A program made the position numbers and the translations under genes. DNA of 64,000 bases, from contig OY970820.1 in assembly GCA_963853835.1 (NCBI GenBank), forward strand, positions 75,512,909 to 75,576,908. The letters run 5' to 3'. The stretch's first letter is position 1; each line of letters opens with the position of its first letter. Source of the stretch: Calendula officinalis. Lineage: Eukaryota; Streptophyta; Magnoliopsida; Asterales; Asteraceae. Below are positions 10,526 through 22,593 of this stretch, piece after piece. Under the pieces are notes generated by a model. The model saw only the letters and a list, made by a program, of their open reading frames with translations, was not told the DNA's origin and ran no database searches.

Positions 10526-12500
10526 ATGGCGGATACACAACCATCGCTGATCACTTCTTTAGCGCCATTAATAACCACTACCGTGACTACCACTATACCC
10601 GAGGCGTTGATAACCTCGCCTAGTCGTATCATGGAACCATACGTTGATTCTGAGTGGACAATGTCTGATGTCAGGTCGACACGAGGGTATCCCTCTTTAA
10701 CAAGTCCACTTTTCTCCACAAGGCTGGTTGGATCAAGTTCGTTTACCTCACCACAGCCAGTGACTCCCATCCCTTCATTTCAGTCTCTTTTGTCCCACGG
10801 GACAAGCTCTCAAGAGGATGGCACGGATCCGGTCCGACAGCCTGCTTCCAACTTTCCACAGGCCGCTACGCCAGGGGTTCGGGAGGATCCAATTGTGGAG
10901 TTACTCCGAAGGTTGGCTCAGAGTACTCAGCCACCACCACCTCCTCCACACCTACTTCATCGGACCTGTTGTCTCAGTTGGTGGCGGCGTTGCGCCCAGC
11001 ACCGCAGCCAACGGTTGTTCAACCAGTAGATCCGTTGTCACAATTATTGGAGCAGTTAAGACAACCACCCATTCACACCCCACCACCACATCCACCACAA
11101 GACACATCTAATGACATGTTGCGCGTGTTGCAAGCACTCGTGGCCTCAGCCGCACCACCCCGAGCAGCCACTATGCCTTTGTCGGTGGTTAGTTCAAAGT
11201 TCTGTGACTGGGTGGCCAGATTCCCACTCCCTGATAAACAAAAAGTTCCGTCCATCGTTGGTACTTACGACGGTACACGAGATCCTGATGACCACCTTGC
11301 TCTTTTTGAACAGGCCATTATGACAGAGAAATGGCTAGACCCAGTTGCTTGTCACATGTTCCCTGGCACGTTGCAGGGTTTCGCTCGTGATTGGTTTGCT
11401 GACTTACCGGAGAGGAGTACTCAAGGCTTTGCAGATCTAAAGGCTAAATTTGTGACTCACTTTGTCCAGCAAAAGAAGCAGCAGAGAACTCATATAGAAG
11501 CACATTTGCTGCGACAAAGGGAAGGCGAGGGGTTACGCGACTTCATCCAGCGTTACACGCGGGAATACCAGAAAATTGTCGCCTTACCCGAAAGTCAACA
11601 AATTTCGGGTTTTACCCTCTCCTTGCTCCCAGGACAACTGCAAGAGAAGCTGATCAAACGAACTCCAGTCACTTTCAAGGAAGCCACTGACCGGGCATAT
11701 GATTTCCTCAGATCCAAGGAAACTGTTACTCTCACGCGGGGAGTTCTCAACAGGAGAGACAAATGGGGGAGCTCGTCAAGCGCTAGACCTGACAATCGCC
11801 AGGACACCAGGCAGGATATCAGACGAGACAACCGCAGAGATTTCAGGAGAGATTTCAGGCGAGATGAAAGAAGTAGCAGGAGGCCTACTCCCTATGATCG
11901 TGGTACAGGTCCAAATCTAAGTAAAAGTCCAAGCGAGATATTGAAGACAGAGCAGGTGGGGTCATCTTTCAAAGCACCTCCTCAGATGTTACACAAGTCT
12001 GGAAAGAAAAATATGAACAAACGCTGTGATTTCCATGAAGATTATGGTCATGATACTAATTCATGTAGAGAGCTAAAGGCTGAAATCAAGCGTGCCTTAG
12101 AGGAGGGGAAATTAGAACATCTCGTACCAGGGGCAAGACAACAGGCAACAAAAAATCCGGCCAAAAAGGCTTATAGTTGGCAGAAGAAGGGAGACAATGG
12201 TGATCATCCTGGACCGCCTGATGGTCAGGTGCTCATGGTTCAAGGCGAGGCATCGTCTAAGAGAAAAGCATCGGTCCTCCAAAGCTGGATGATGGTTCCT
12301 ATTTCTTTTCCCCCAGTAGCAGCTACTTCCAACAATCCTGTTGTCATTAAAATCCGATTGTCCAATTATGAGATTAACAAATCTTTTGTTGATACAGGCT
12401 ATTCTACTGACATAGTGTTTGAGCATTGTTTCAGGAAACTACCCAAGCAGTCAAGGACACAAAAAGACCAGCGCAGGCACCGTTGGTTGGTTTTTCTGGA
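10526..12500 (+). pseudogene. gag and N-terminal protease of the Tat element
   Basis: The ATG at 10526 opens a Ser/Pro/Thr-rich leader. The frame shifts at about 10930-10968 within a CCACCACC run, after which a 519-codon frame carries the retrotransposon gag core (PLPDKQKVPSIVGTYDGT, DWFADLPERS, AHLLRQREGEGLRDFIQRY). Next come a basic Arg/Asp-rich repeat (about 11790-11880, RRDFRRDFRRDE) and a zinc-knuckle-like CDFHEDYGHDTNSCREL. The end is the aspartic-protease start, with DTG in SFVDTGYSTDIVF. A frame break near 12440 separates it from the rest of the protease. Gag forms the particle; this copy could not make full-length Gag without frameshifting. Confidence 0.88.
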
Positions 12501-13932
12501 GAAACACACTGGCCTGTGGGAGAAATAACTTTACCGATGATGATGGGGGAATATCCACAGTATAGGGTTGAAATGGTAGACTTTGCCATTGTCAACGCCC
12601 CTTCAGAATACAACGTTCTTCTTGGCAGACCATCGCTAAAGAAGTTCAAGGCCATACCTTCCACTATTCATGGCATGGTGAAGTTTCCTACTCCATCTGG
12701 AGTTGCTACTATCAGGGGGCAGATGTCATGGCCACAGGAATGCAAGCAAGTTGAAAAGCCAAAGCCAAGCACCGATCGGGCTACACCAGCGGAGGTAACG
12801 GAAGGTCCATAAACCAAGGTAGTACTCAATGCCAATTTTCCTGATCAACCTGTCATTATTGGCTCACAATTACCTTCGCAGATAAAAAACAAACTCATTA
12901 GTTTGTTAAAATCCAACCTAGATGTTTTCGCATGGCAGACATCTGATATGACAGGTGTCCCTAGGAGTTTTGTCGAGCATGCTCTAAATGCCAATCCAAA
13001 CATTGTCCCAATCAAGCAGAAAAAGCACGGGCTTGCCATGGATCGCAGCAAAGCAGCCTGTGAACAAGTCAACCAAATGGTAGCAAGTGGAATCGTCAGG
13101 GAGGTAAAATACCAGACCTGGATTGCTAACCCGGTCATGGTCAAGAAAAGTGATGGTTCATGGCGGTTATGTGTCGACTTCAAAGATATTAATAAAGCAT
13201 GTCCGAAGGATAACTATCCACTGCCAGAGATTGACTGGAAGGTAGAATCCTTGGATGGCTTCCGGCTAAAATGTTTCTTGGATGCTTACAAAGGTTATCA
13301 CCAGATCCACATGAAGCGTAGTGACGAGGATAAGACAGCTTTCCATACAGACCAGGGCATCTACTGTTTCCAAAAAATGCCATTTGGTCTAAAAAATGCA
13401 GGTGCAACCTACCAGCGCTTGATTGACCAGGTATCTACTGTTTAAAAAAAAAACAAATGCCATTTGGTTTGGTCTAAAAAATGCAGGTGCCACTTACCAG
13501 TGCTTGATTGACCAGGCGTTCAAGGATCAGATTGGACGAAATATGGAAGCTTATGTGGATGACATTGTCATCAAAAGCAAAGCGGAGGATATCATGTTGG
13601 CAGATATCAAAGAAACTTTTGAGGTACTGCGGAGGATCAACATGAAGCTTAACCCCTCCAAATGCAGCTTTGGCATGGAAGAGGGCAAGTTCCTAGGGCA
13701 CATCATCACGCCGAGAGGCATTAAAGCCAATCCCAAGAAAATACAGGCTGTTGTAGACATGGTCTCCCCATCCACCAAAAAGCAGGTGCAAAGTTTGAAT
13801 GGTAAGCTGGCAGCACTCAGCCGCTTCCTCTCAAAAGCAGCTGATCGATCTCTACCATTTTTCCACACTTTGAAAGGCTGCATAAAGAAGCAAGATTTTT
13901 CATGGACACCTGAAGCCGAATCAGCCTTTTAA
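12426..13932 (+). pseudogene. Protease C-terminus and reverse transcriptase of the Tat element
   Basis: 12426-12812 gives the second half of the protease (NAPSEYNVLLGRPSL) and stops at a TAA. RT follows from 12903: DGSWRLCVDFKDINKACPKD, CFLDAYKGYHQIHM and KMPFGLKNAGATYQRLIDQ. A short tandem duplication (13361-13515) then repeats the FGLKNAGATYQ motif out of frame. The frame starting about 13444 continues with the catalytic YVDD (AYVDDIVIKS), CSFGMEEGKFLGHI and FSWTPEAESAF, ending at a TAA at 13930. Motifs are well kept, but the stop codons and duplication abolish a continuous enzyme. Confidence 0.9.
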
Positions 13933-13938
13933 GAGCTA

Positions 13939-15125
13939 AAGCAGTTTATGGCCACCCTTCCTACACTCACAGCTCCTGTACCAAAAGAAACATTGGTGGT
14001 ATACCTGGCTGCTTCTATGGAATGTGTTAGCGCAGTTATGATGGCACAGCGTGGGTCTACCCAAATGCCAGTCTACTTTGTTAGCCGGGTGTTGAAAGGT
14101 CCAGAAATAAATTACCCGTGCTTGGAAAAATTAGCCCTTGCTTTGGTACATGCAACGAGGTGTTTGAGGCGTTACTTCCAAGCCCACCCTATTCATATCT
14201 TAACAGACAAACCAATTAAGCACGTACTAGGAAAGCCTGAGGTGTCAGGACGGCTGGCAAAGTGGGCAGTGGAGTTGGGGGAGCATGAAATTTACTTTCA
14301 TCCAAGAACTTCTATGAAAGGTCAGATCTTGGCCGATTTCCTTGCCGAGATAGACGAAGAAGATAAGGAAAGGCACGTGCAGGGGGAGGAAAATATCCCC
14401 TGGACACTTTTCACTGACGGTGCCTCTAACTTGGAGGGTTCTGGTGCGGGTTTAATTCTTACAGACCCCAATAAAAATGAGTATACGTATGCCCTTAAGT
14501 TCGAGTTTCCCACAACTAACAATGAAGCGGAGTATGAAGCTTTGTTAGCAGGCTTGAAAATTGCCAGGAAAATGGGGGTGACAAGCATATCTGTATTTGT
14601 AGATTCACAGCTTGTCGCCAACCAAGTCAGTGGAGCATTCGTTGCGAACCAAACCTCCATGCAGCTATACTTAGAAGAAACTAAAAAGGTGATCTCAGAA
14701 TTCACGAAATTTACCATCGAGCAAGTGCCCAGAAATCGCAACATGTTAGCTGACGCCCTAAGCAAGTTGGTTTCGTCCGCCTTTGCCCATCTTAAAAAAG
14801 AATTACTGGTGGAGATCTTGACAGAAAAGTCCATTGCGCGACCAAAAGAGGTTGCCACTGTTGCAGAGGAAGAATGTTGGATGACTCCGATCTTAAATTT
14901 CCTCAAACATGATGTACTACCGGCTGATCCACAGCTAGCAAGGAAAATTCGTATGAAGTCACCAATGTACACGTTGGTGGACAACTGCCTGTTTCGGAAA
15001 TCTTATTTGGGGCCACACCTGTGTTGTGTTGGCCCAACACAGGCTAAACGTATCATTGAAGCTGTACATAGCGGCACATGCTCCCTCCACGCGGGACCAC
15101 GCTCGGTCACTGGTAAAATCATGAG
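13939..15125 (+). pseudogene. RNase H region with a second RNase H domain, Tat element
   Basis: The first part (from about 13948) is the usual Gypsy RNase H: MPVYFVSRVLKGPEINYPCL and ADFLAE. The second part (about 14395-14800) is a separate RNase H fold with FTDGASNLEGSGAGLIL, NNEAEYEALLAGL, VDSQLVANQV and RNRNMLADALSKL, giving the D-E-D-D catalytic set. Two RNase H domains in tandem are characteristic of the Tat lineage. The frame is open from 13948 to 15357, but the last part is out of frame with integrase after a lesion near 15110-15150. Confidence 0.88.
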
Positions 15126-16108
15126 ATTGGTTACTTTTGGCCAACGATGCATCAAGATGCAAGGGAGGAAATCGAAAAGTGCACAGCCTGTCAACAAAAT
15201 GCTTCTGTCGCCAAATTGCCAAAGCAGGATCTTATACATGTTACTACTGCATGGCCATTTTACAAATGGGGGATCGACATTGTTGGGCCATTTCCACCCG
15301 GCGTTGGCAATGTCAAGTTTCTCATCGTTGTTGTTAACTACTTTACCAAGTGGATAGAGGCAAAACCCTTGGCAACTATCACTGGGAAGCGAGTTATAAA
15401 TTTTGTCTGGGAACACATCGTTTGCAGGTTTGGGGTACCACATGTCATGGTAAGCGATAATGGCAAACAGTTTGCAGAAGGTCCATTCAAGGTTTGGTGC
15501 TCTGACATGAACATCCAACAGAGGTTCTTGTCAGTGGCACATCCTCAAGCCAATGGCCAGGTCGAGGTCATGAACAAAGCCATCGTGAAAGCAATCAAAG
15601 CCAAATTAGGCTAGCGCAAAACTGCATGGGTGGATCTATTACCAGGTATCCTTTGGGCTCAATGAACCACCCCAAGTACAACTACATCTGAAACACCCTT
15701 CAGCTTGGTTTATGGTACGGAAGCCGTCATTCCTCCAGAAATTACTCATCCAACTCAACGGGTTATGGACTTCAACCCTGAAGAAAATGAGGACGCACTA
15801 CGAGAAAAATTAAACATCGTAGAAGAGCGTAGGGAGATCGCTCTCATCAAACAGGCCGCCAGTCACATGCAGATGGCAAAATATTATAATCAGCGAGTCC
15901 GTCCTCTCTCTTTTCAGCCAGGCGATCTGGTATAAAGGAAGAATGAGGCCAGCAGGGTAGAAAGTCAAGGCAAGCTCGGCCCTACATGGGAAGGCCCTTA
16001 TCAAGTACTTCATGCTAATGGCAATGGGTCTTACACCTTGTCAGACATCGACGGACAGACTATCCCCAGGACATAGAATGTCATGAACCTGAAGAAGTGT
16101 TACGTTTA
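15120..16108 (+). pseudogene. Integrase of the Tat element
   Basis: The zinc-finger end CTACQQNA and the D,D,E core are visible: WGIDIVGPFPPG, VVVNYFTKWIEA, VSDNGKQF (second Asp) and HPQANGQVEVMNKAI (third Glu). After a TAG at 15612 the frame resumes with TTSETPFSLVYGTEAVIPPE, then AKYYNQRVRPLSFQPGDLV before another stop at 15933, and a chromatin-binding-like tail LGPTWEGPYQVLHANGNGSYTL. At least four stops and one frameshift are present. The family is certain; the copy is defective. Confidence 0.9.
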
Positions 16109-16535
16109 ATAATTTGGTTTGATCATGTATCCCAATGTTATTCAATAAACTCAATAAGATAACACTTTTTATTATGTACGATGTTACAACACATGCATGC
16201 ACAAGTGACATAGTCAAGAACATAGTTCAATATCAATTATACTAGGTTCATCAAACATACGTTGTTTGGTCCCTCGCATGCATCCAATTTCATCTTTTAA
16301 TCACCTTGATAAAAGATAAGCACTTCCTATTCGGAAGTGACATCCTCGCGAGTAAAACATTCTTTCACCGGTACACCAACAAACACATACATAATTTCTA
16401 TAGCAAAGTACACGCATAGAAAGAAACCAAGTAATTTCAAACATAGAAATTCCACAAAATTATTCAAAGGCTACAAAGCAATAATCCAACCACAAAATAA
16501 AACCAAGTCACAAAGTCATAACATACATAAACAAG

Positions 16536-18839
16536 CTAAGGCTGTGGCTGTGCCGACAATAAGGCAATAATAGCTGGAAGTGACAACCCCAAATCTTGCA
16601 CCAGGGTAGTCATAATGGGAAAAGCTCTGCTTGCAAATTTCTCGCTCGCACGCGTCATATTCCCATGCGTCGCAGGGTCCGAAAATGGCAAGCTCTCGGG
16701 AGAAATATTGGGGAGTGCATCTTTCACTTTTTTGCTGGCAAGATGTCTCCCAAACATATGAGAGGCACGGTTAAAATCGTTAAGAACATTCGCAACATCA
16801 GGATGTTTGAGCATCAAATCAAATAGCTGAGGCAATGCAGCAACTAAATCTTTCCTCATCTGCATGGCAGCATCGCGTTCTTCACGCATATTGACCATCG
16901 TTTGCCTCATAGTCACCAGCTCAACATCTTTTTCAATCACCTGTTGCTCTTTTTGCGCCAACTGCTCATCACGGGCACTCAGGGTTGCTGACATCTCCTG
17001 TTTTTCCGTTTCAGCCTTAGTCAAAATGACCCCCTACTGGGATATCTTCTCTCTAAGCGTGCGCACCTCCTCTTGACAACGACTAGATGTAGTTTGCTCA
17101 AGTGCTAGATCTTTCTTTAGAGAGGTAATATCATCTCTGCCATTATCAACTTGCACCTGCAACTCGGCGCACGACTTCTTTAATTCCCCATGTTCATTGC
17201 TTACCAGCTGTCGGACGTAATCCATAAAACAATTGAACATCTTTATATCTGCTTCACCAATCACACCTGTATTCCCGTTCATAGATCCTGACGGCGCACC
17301 CTCGCTAGTTGAAATAGGCAGGGTAGAACATTGCAAAGCTGAAGACTGTGTCATGACAAAATTGCGGCTCGATGCTAACCCGGTAGATCCAAAGGGAGCG
17401 CTGATCGTCCCAAACATACTAGAGGTTGCACCAATTGTGGTGCTTGCTCCAAATGATCCAGTATTACCCCCCGCGATTTACCAAAGTAGCATTTGCGGGA
17501 AGATTCGAGGGGAAGGTCAATTTTGGCGCCTTCGGAAAAGGGATATCATAATCGCTTACATCTAGACTCACCGCCCTTTTACCACGTCCTAACATGTCTC
17601 GGTCATCCAATCTGGGATCTGGAAGTGACGTTGCCCCCAAGTAATCGAAGTCCTCTGCATATTCACAATAAGATCGTTAAGCGACAGGTAATAAGTTAGC
17701 AACGACTATAATTATGGTGTTACCTGTTTCATCTTCGCTGTCACTCTCAACGATAGTCCGGGACAGCGACTTGTCATTATCAGCGGCACCTATGAAACAT
17801 AAAAAGCATACGCTTACCTTCTACCATAGTCAACACATACGTGTAAAGGTTGTGCACTTACCTGGGGTCGAGTTTGACGTCACCTCGTTGGTTGCGGTCG
17901 TGTTTATCCCAGAATTCACATGCGAAGTGGCACCAGTTTCTTGTTCACCAAGGGTAACATCAGCAGGGTGACTTTCGATCTCATACTCCATAAAAGCATG
18001 ATCTCCCTCCATGAAATCCATCAAACTCATGGCTGTAAGAAACATACAATGAGTCGGTACCTGTACAAAGATAATATAAAAACATAACAATATAGCAACA
18101 GGAACCCACGTTTCCCAGTATCCGAGCCCACAATCACAGGCTTCATCCCTTCAGCCCAATAATCCGATATACCAGCTAACACCAGAGCACCTTCCTCATA
18201 AACTCGAAAAACAATGGACTTTCGTAAAATCTGCTTACACACCCGCTTTGAGGCGTCAGGGCTGGAACATCGTTTAACGATTTGTCAAACCCAGTTCTCC
18301 ATCTAAACAAGTTACTGGCCCAAATATTTCTGAAAGCGGCATCGACAAACACATATTTAAATCTCCAATTTCTATGACTAGTAAAACATTCCCGAATAAT
18401 TTTTTTTCTTTCTATCCTTCAACTCTACAGAAAACCAATCGTGAGATTTCATCAGCTTATAACATGTCCTAAACAAGAGTACTGAAGGTTTTATCCCCAT
18501 TGCCACCAATAACATCTCAAAAGTCGTGATTTTTGATACAGCTACTGGGTGTAACTGTGCAAATCCCAACTTGAAGTAGTTCAACACACTCAAATAAAAA
18601 GCGGTGGCTGGCAATCTAAAATTGGAGTGTGAAAGGTAATGGATATAGAGGGATACTTTTCCTTGCGGAGGGGAATGGGCTCGTTGGTTTGATGTAGGTA
18701 CAATAGCGTTATAGTTCCTAAGCCATGGATACTCATCCATAAGTTTCGTTAGCATTTTGTCATTGACTGTGCTAGGGCTCCGAGCAACTGATGGAGTTTC
18801 CACCACAATCGCCTCTGACACTGGCTCTCCCATGTTCAA
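16536..18839 (-). pseudogene. Antisense accessory gene of the Tat element (putative gypsy-type transposon domain)
   Basis: Minus-strand open stretches run 18839-18378, 18242-18027, 17417-17034 and 17024-16536. The first has PPQGKVSLYIHYLSHSNFRLP and LSVLNYFKLGFAQLHPVAVSKI, the pattern of the plant domain named 'putative gypsy type transposon' (PF04195). It then shifts frame near 18405 and continues NWRFKYVFVDAAFRNIW. The C-terminal parts are coiled coil (KEQQVIEKDVELVTMRQT) and helical. Splice donors such as CAGGTAAGT (minus strand, about 17862) suggest the intact gene has introns. Antisense accessory ORFs are known downstream of pol in Tat-clade elements; their function is unknown. Confidence 0.7.
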
Positions 18840-18976
18840 ACAACGACAACTATAATATGCCTAATAAATAACAGCTGTGTAAACAAAACAACGCAATGGA
18901 GAGGCAAATACGCACCTGTAAGGTAGCGAGCAACCCAATTAAACCTGCAAGGCATACAATTACCGTTAGTAAGGAG

Positions 18977-19560
18977 TTAAGTGTTTAAAGCCTGCAAACC
19001 CAAACCGCTGCCCATAACCCTAAACCGCCGGCCAAACAACCCTAAACCGCCGGCCCGTTTAAAGCGTGCAAACCCAAACCGCCGGTCCATAACCCTAAAC
19101 CGCCGGTCAAACACCGCCGGCCCATAACCCCAAACCGCCGGCCCGTTTAAAGCGTGCAAACCCAAACCACCGGCCCATAACCCTAAATCGTCGGTCAAAC
19201 ACCGCCGGCCCATAACCCTAAACCGCCGGTCGAACACCCCCAAACCCGTAGAACCATAACCCGTGGTTTCCTCAAACCCTAAGACCGCCGGACCATGAGA
19301 ACCGTCGGTCCACCTAAAACCGCCGGTCAAGGCGCTAAACCGCCGGTCGAACATTGGTCTCCTCTACCGCCGATCTAAATCCTGAACTACTCTAAAATTG
19401 ACAGTCGGTCTAAACGTTATACCGCCGGTCTAAAATTGCCAGTGGTCTAAACGTTATCGAACTACCGCCGGTCTAAAATTGACAACGGTCTAAACGGTTA
19501 TCGACGAACCGCCGGTCTAAAATTGACAGCCGGTTAAAATTGACAGCCGGTCTCGATCGC
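18977..19560 (+). repeat. GC-rich tandem array of ACCGCCGG motifs
   Basis: The core AACCGCCGGTC or AACCGCCGGCC occurs more than 15 times. In the left half (18990-19240) it is embedded in CCCATAACCCTAAACCGCCGG units; in the right half (19380-19560) in TCTAAAATTGACAGCCGGTC units. It sits between the antisense gene and the 3' LTR. Open frames here are only by-products of the repeat. Confidence 0.9.
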
Positions 19561-19772
19561 AGATCTCGACTCGAGTCCGCCGCTACCGCCAATATTTCTT
19601 GCGGTCACGATCGACGCTACAGCCTGCACTGCCGGTCTGCCTTGGGCAGACGATGCACTCGATCGAACAAAATAAAAAATAAAAAATAAATAAATAAACG
19701 GGAAGAAGACTTACGAATGATGGTAGTTAGGACTTGCAAACCGATGTTTTGGCAAATCCTAACTCGGGGGCA

Positions 19773-20351
19773 TGATGAGGTTAGTAGGGATTACCTATGT
19801 ATATATAGGCAAATCCCCAAAACCTAAATGAGGATGGGCTTTTATGTTCACGAGCCCACGTGACAATTAGACCATGGCCCACGTCACAATTCTGCCGTCT
19901 GTCAAGTCATGACTGAAGTTATCACCGTCTGTCAGAATTGTCAGCGCCTGTCAGAATTATCAGCGCCTGTCATTGGAGTCGTGGCTGGCGTCCCGTCATA
20001 ATGGCGGTTCATGACTGCTTTATTGCAGTCATAATAGTAAGGCGTTACACGATCATTGACGCCATCATAATGGCGCTTCATGACTGCTTTATTGTAGTCA
20101 TAATGGGCCAACGTTCCATATACCTGAGAATGGCTATATAAATACATGGCCTAACTCATTGTTGAGAACACACTGAGACAGATTCAAAAAGCCTTAAAAC
20201 ACAGAGTTCACGCACTCTTACTTTCACCTTCGCACTCAACCTCGATCACCCTAGGTTCGCCAAGAACTTGTTGGGTCTGCACTGTGATCATCACAGGAGA
20301 TCCAAGGTTGACGTCGCCTAGTCTTTGTGTTTGACAATCGTTGTCTGAACA
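19773..20351 (+). repeat. 3' LTR of the Tat Gypsy element
   Basis: It starts TGATGAGG immediately after CTCGGGGGCA, the probable polypurine tract (about 19762-19772), and ends CTGAACA before the target duplicate TGAGG. About 10 substitutions separate it from the 5' LTR, mostly C/T or G/A. Confidence 0.95.
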
Positions 20352-20948
20352 TGAGGTGTTAGGAACAAATAAGGGTTACCCTAAGCCTCTTATTTATATA
20401 CAAATAAGTTGCGCTTAGAACCCTTCTAGTTTAATTAATATTAGATCTTTAATTAAACTTCCTTTTAACATTTCCATCCCTTATAGTTTAACTAGTTTAT
20501 TATTGTTGCACTTAACTATTAAATGTCTAGTATTAATACACTAATAATTCGGTACCCATATACACGAATTATATACTTGTATTTATACTTTCAATAATTA
20601 ATTATATAATAAACTTTATATAATTTATACAACAATATTATCCAATTACTATATGATTTAATAGCTTTAAATCATATCCTGGATAATCTATAATTAACAC
20701 ATTATACATTTACTTAACTAGTAAATGTACAACTACTTATATTAATTAGTTAGTTAAACTAATCTAGTAATAAGTTAAACTTAACTTAATACTTAATTGA
20801 TTCATAATGACTATTATGAATCATTCCTCTTCGTAGTATCATTGCTTATCTTGCTCGTATTACATGCACTCACCGGTGTGACCTTTAAGTGTTTCGTAGG
20901 CATGGATGTATCATCATAGGTTGACTAACTGTGCACATAATTCCTTCA

Positions 20949-22481
20949 AATCTAATATGCTTGCCAAAAACACAAGATTGACAAAGTTTAGGTTTATTAA
21001 GTTTTTCACAACTAATAGAAAAATTATTCCTAAGAAAACGTAATTTGGACATGTCCGGATGACCGAGACGATGATACCAAAGATCTTGAGCTAAAGCGGT
21101 AAAAGCGGTGGCGGAGATGCGGTTGGCGGAAGGAGAGGTGGTGAGTGGGTAAAGATCGCCCGTGCTATTACATGGAGGGTTGGTATCCGCGTCAGGTAAT
21201 CCTTCACAGTGAAACCAAATTCGTGAAATTCAGTAGTAATTTTATTATCTTTGGTTAAGCGACGTACTGAAAGTAAACTTTTAATGATATTTGGGATGTG
21301 TAAAATGTTTTTGAGTCTAATTGGAGGAAAAGGTCGGGTGAGGGTAAAGTGGCCGGTACCGTGGATAGGTAAATGGGAGAAATTCCCGACAACGCCATTA
21401 GTATTAAGGCCATTATTAATATAAGACGAGAAGCTACCTGTCGAGTGTGCCATGTGAGATGTTGCCCCGGTGTCTAGGTACCAATTCTGATCCGGGTAGT
21501 GGATGGACATGGTATATAGAGCCTGTTCAATGTCAGTGGGTGTTGGGCCGGATTGTTGATGTGCGTGTGGTGCTTGCGGGCGAGGGCCAAGGATGCCCGC
21601 GGATGGAGAGGGGGAGGTGTGTTGCGGCTGTTTGTTCCATGAGGTGGTGGGATAGGGACATGGTGAGAATTGCCAAGGGAAATAGGGCCATTGTTGCATG
21701 AGGAAGGGAGAATAGGATTGTGGTGTGTTGTTGTTGGAAGATCCTCGGCCACGTCCCCGTCAGCGGCTTCGGCCACGGCCTCGGCCACGGGAGTCCGAGC
21801 CGCGACCTCGATTTGATTAATAGGAGGGCGGTTTGGGATCATCGGCGGTGGCAGTGTGGAGGGCAGTGGCGGCTGCAGCAGCGGCATTGGCGGAAGTGTT
21901 TGTTTTGCGGGTTTCTTCTAAACAAAGTTTAGATCGGGCTTCGTAAAAATCAGGAAGTGATTGAGTCCGACAATCATCTGGAGAACAAGGCGGTGATCCG
22001 GTACCGGCGAGCCAACATTAGCAAGTTGGTCGACAATCATCTTGATTTCTTGACAATATGAAGAAACGTTAGAAAAATTGTCAAGTTTGGTATTAGAAAA
22101 TTTATTTTCAAGATATATCGCCCTTGTGTATTTGTTGTCTTGAAATATTTTGGAGAGGGCGGTCCATGCATCGGCGGCGGTTGTACCCGGCTTGAGAATT
22201 GTGTGGAGAAGGTCGTTGGAGATCGTCTCGTATATCCATTGTAGGACGATTGCATCAATGCGGGACCATGTTTCATTCTGCGAATTGGAGGAAGAAGTCG
22301 CAGCTTCTTGGGGTTTGATGTGGTCAAGAACTTGAAAGGCGCGGCAGTGGATCTTGAAAAGTTCCGCCCAAGAAGTGTATTGGCCTTTCTCCGTCTCAAG
22401 AGTGATTGGAATAAAGGTGTGGCCGGATATTAGTGACGGTGACCGCAGGATGCGTTTTGGGGGTGGTGGTGTCTTTGTCAT
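20949..22481 (-). pseudogene. Copia gag and protease
   Basis: From 22481 leftward the minus strand opens MTKTPPPPKRILRSPSLISG and YTSWAELFKIHCRAFQVLDH, the N-terminal gag of plant Copia elements (UBN2-like), with WTALSKIFQDNKYTRAIYLE. Frame breaks follow near 21918 and 21700. A proline/glutamine-rich linker leads to the protease WYLDTGATSHMA (about 21490). The GAG-pre-integrase region has LRLTK-like SVRRLTKDNK, and the zinc-finger part KPKLCQSCVFGKHIRF ends at the solo-LTR insertion site (20949-20953). At least two frameshifts make it non-functional. Confidence 0.88.
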
Positions 22482-22582
22482 TCGTCATTGAGACAAGGGG
22501 CGGCCGGAATATGGATTAGGGAAGGGTGGTGGTATGCGGCCGAAAAAGAGAATGGAGAAAGAAATTAGATTTAGGTTTACAA

Positions 22583-22593
22583 CTCTGATACCA
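22583..22593 (-). promoter_or_regulatory. Primer-binding site of the Copia element
   Basis: On minus the sequence is TGGTATCAGAG, complementary to the 3' end of plant initiator methionine tRNA, and it abuts the 5' LTR. This fixes the element's orientation. Confidence 0.9.

Larger units (their letters stand above)
9863..20351 (+). mobile_element. Complete Tat-lineage Ty3/Gypsy retrotransposon
   Basis: Two 579-bp LTRs (9863-10441 and 19773-20351) differ at about 10 positions (about 1.7%). Direct repeats TGAGG (9858-9862, 20352-20356) mark the insertion. Order on plus: primer-binding site, gag, protease, RT, RNase H with a second RNase H-like domain, integrase, then a 3.6-kb tail with an antisense accessory gene, a tandem array and a GGGGGCA purine stretch just before the 3' LTR. 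A second RNase H domain and a long tail with an extra antisense gene are known traits of the Tat/Ogre/Retand clade. The coding region is broken at many sites. Confidence 0.93.
9336..20948 (-). mobile_element. Solo LTR (TGAAGG...CCTTCA), split by a Gypsy element
   Basis: The outer ends are TGAAGGGTTTCAC (9336) and ATAATTCCTTCA (20948), with perfect inverted TGAAGG/CCTTCA termini and flanking direct repeats AATCT (9331-9335, 20949-20953). Removing it restores a continuous Copia reading frame across KHIR/LPFND. Without the 10.5-kb Gypsy element in its middle the LTR is about 1.1 kb. A TATATAAATA box on the minus strand (about 20388-20397) fits a minus-strand LTR promoter. No gag or pol of its own remains. 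Confidence 0.88.

Noticed and set aside
18977..19354. 125-codon frame rich in Gly, Arg and Phe on minus
   Set aside because: It translates the ACCGCCGG tandem array; the protein repeat only mirrors the DNA repeat.
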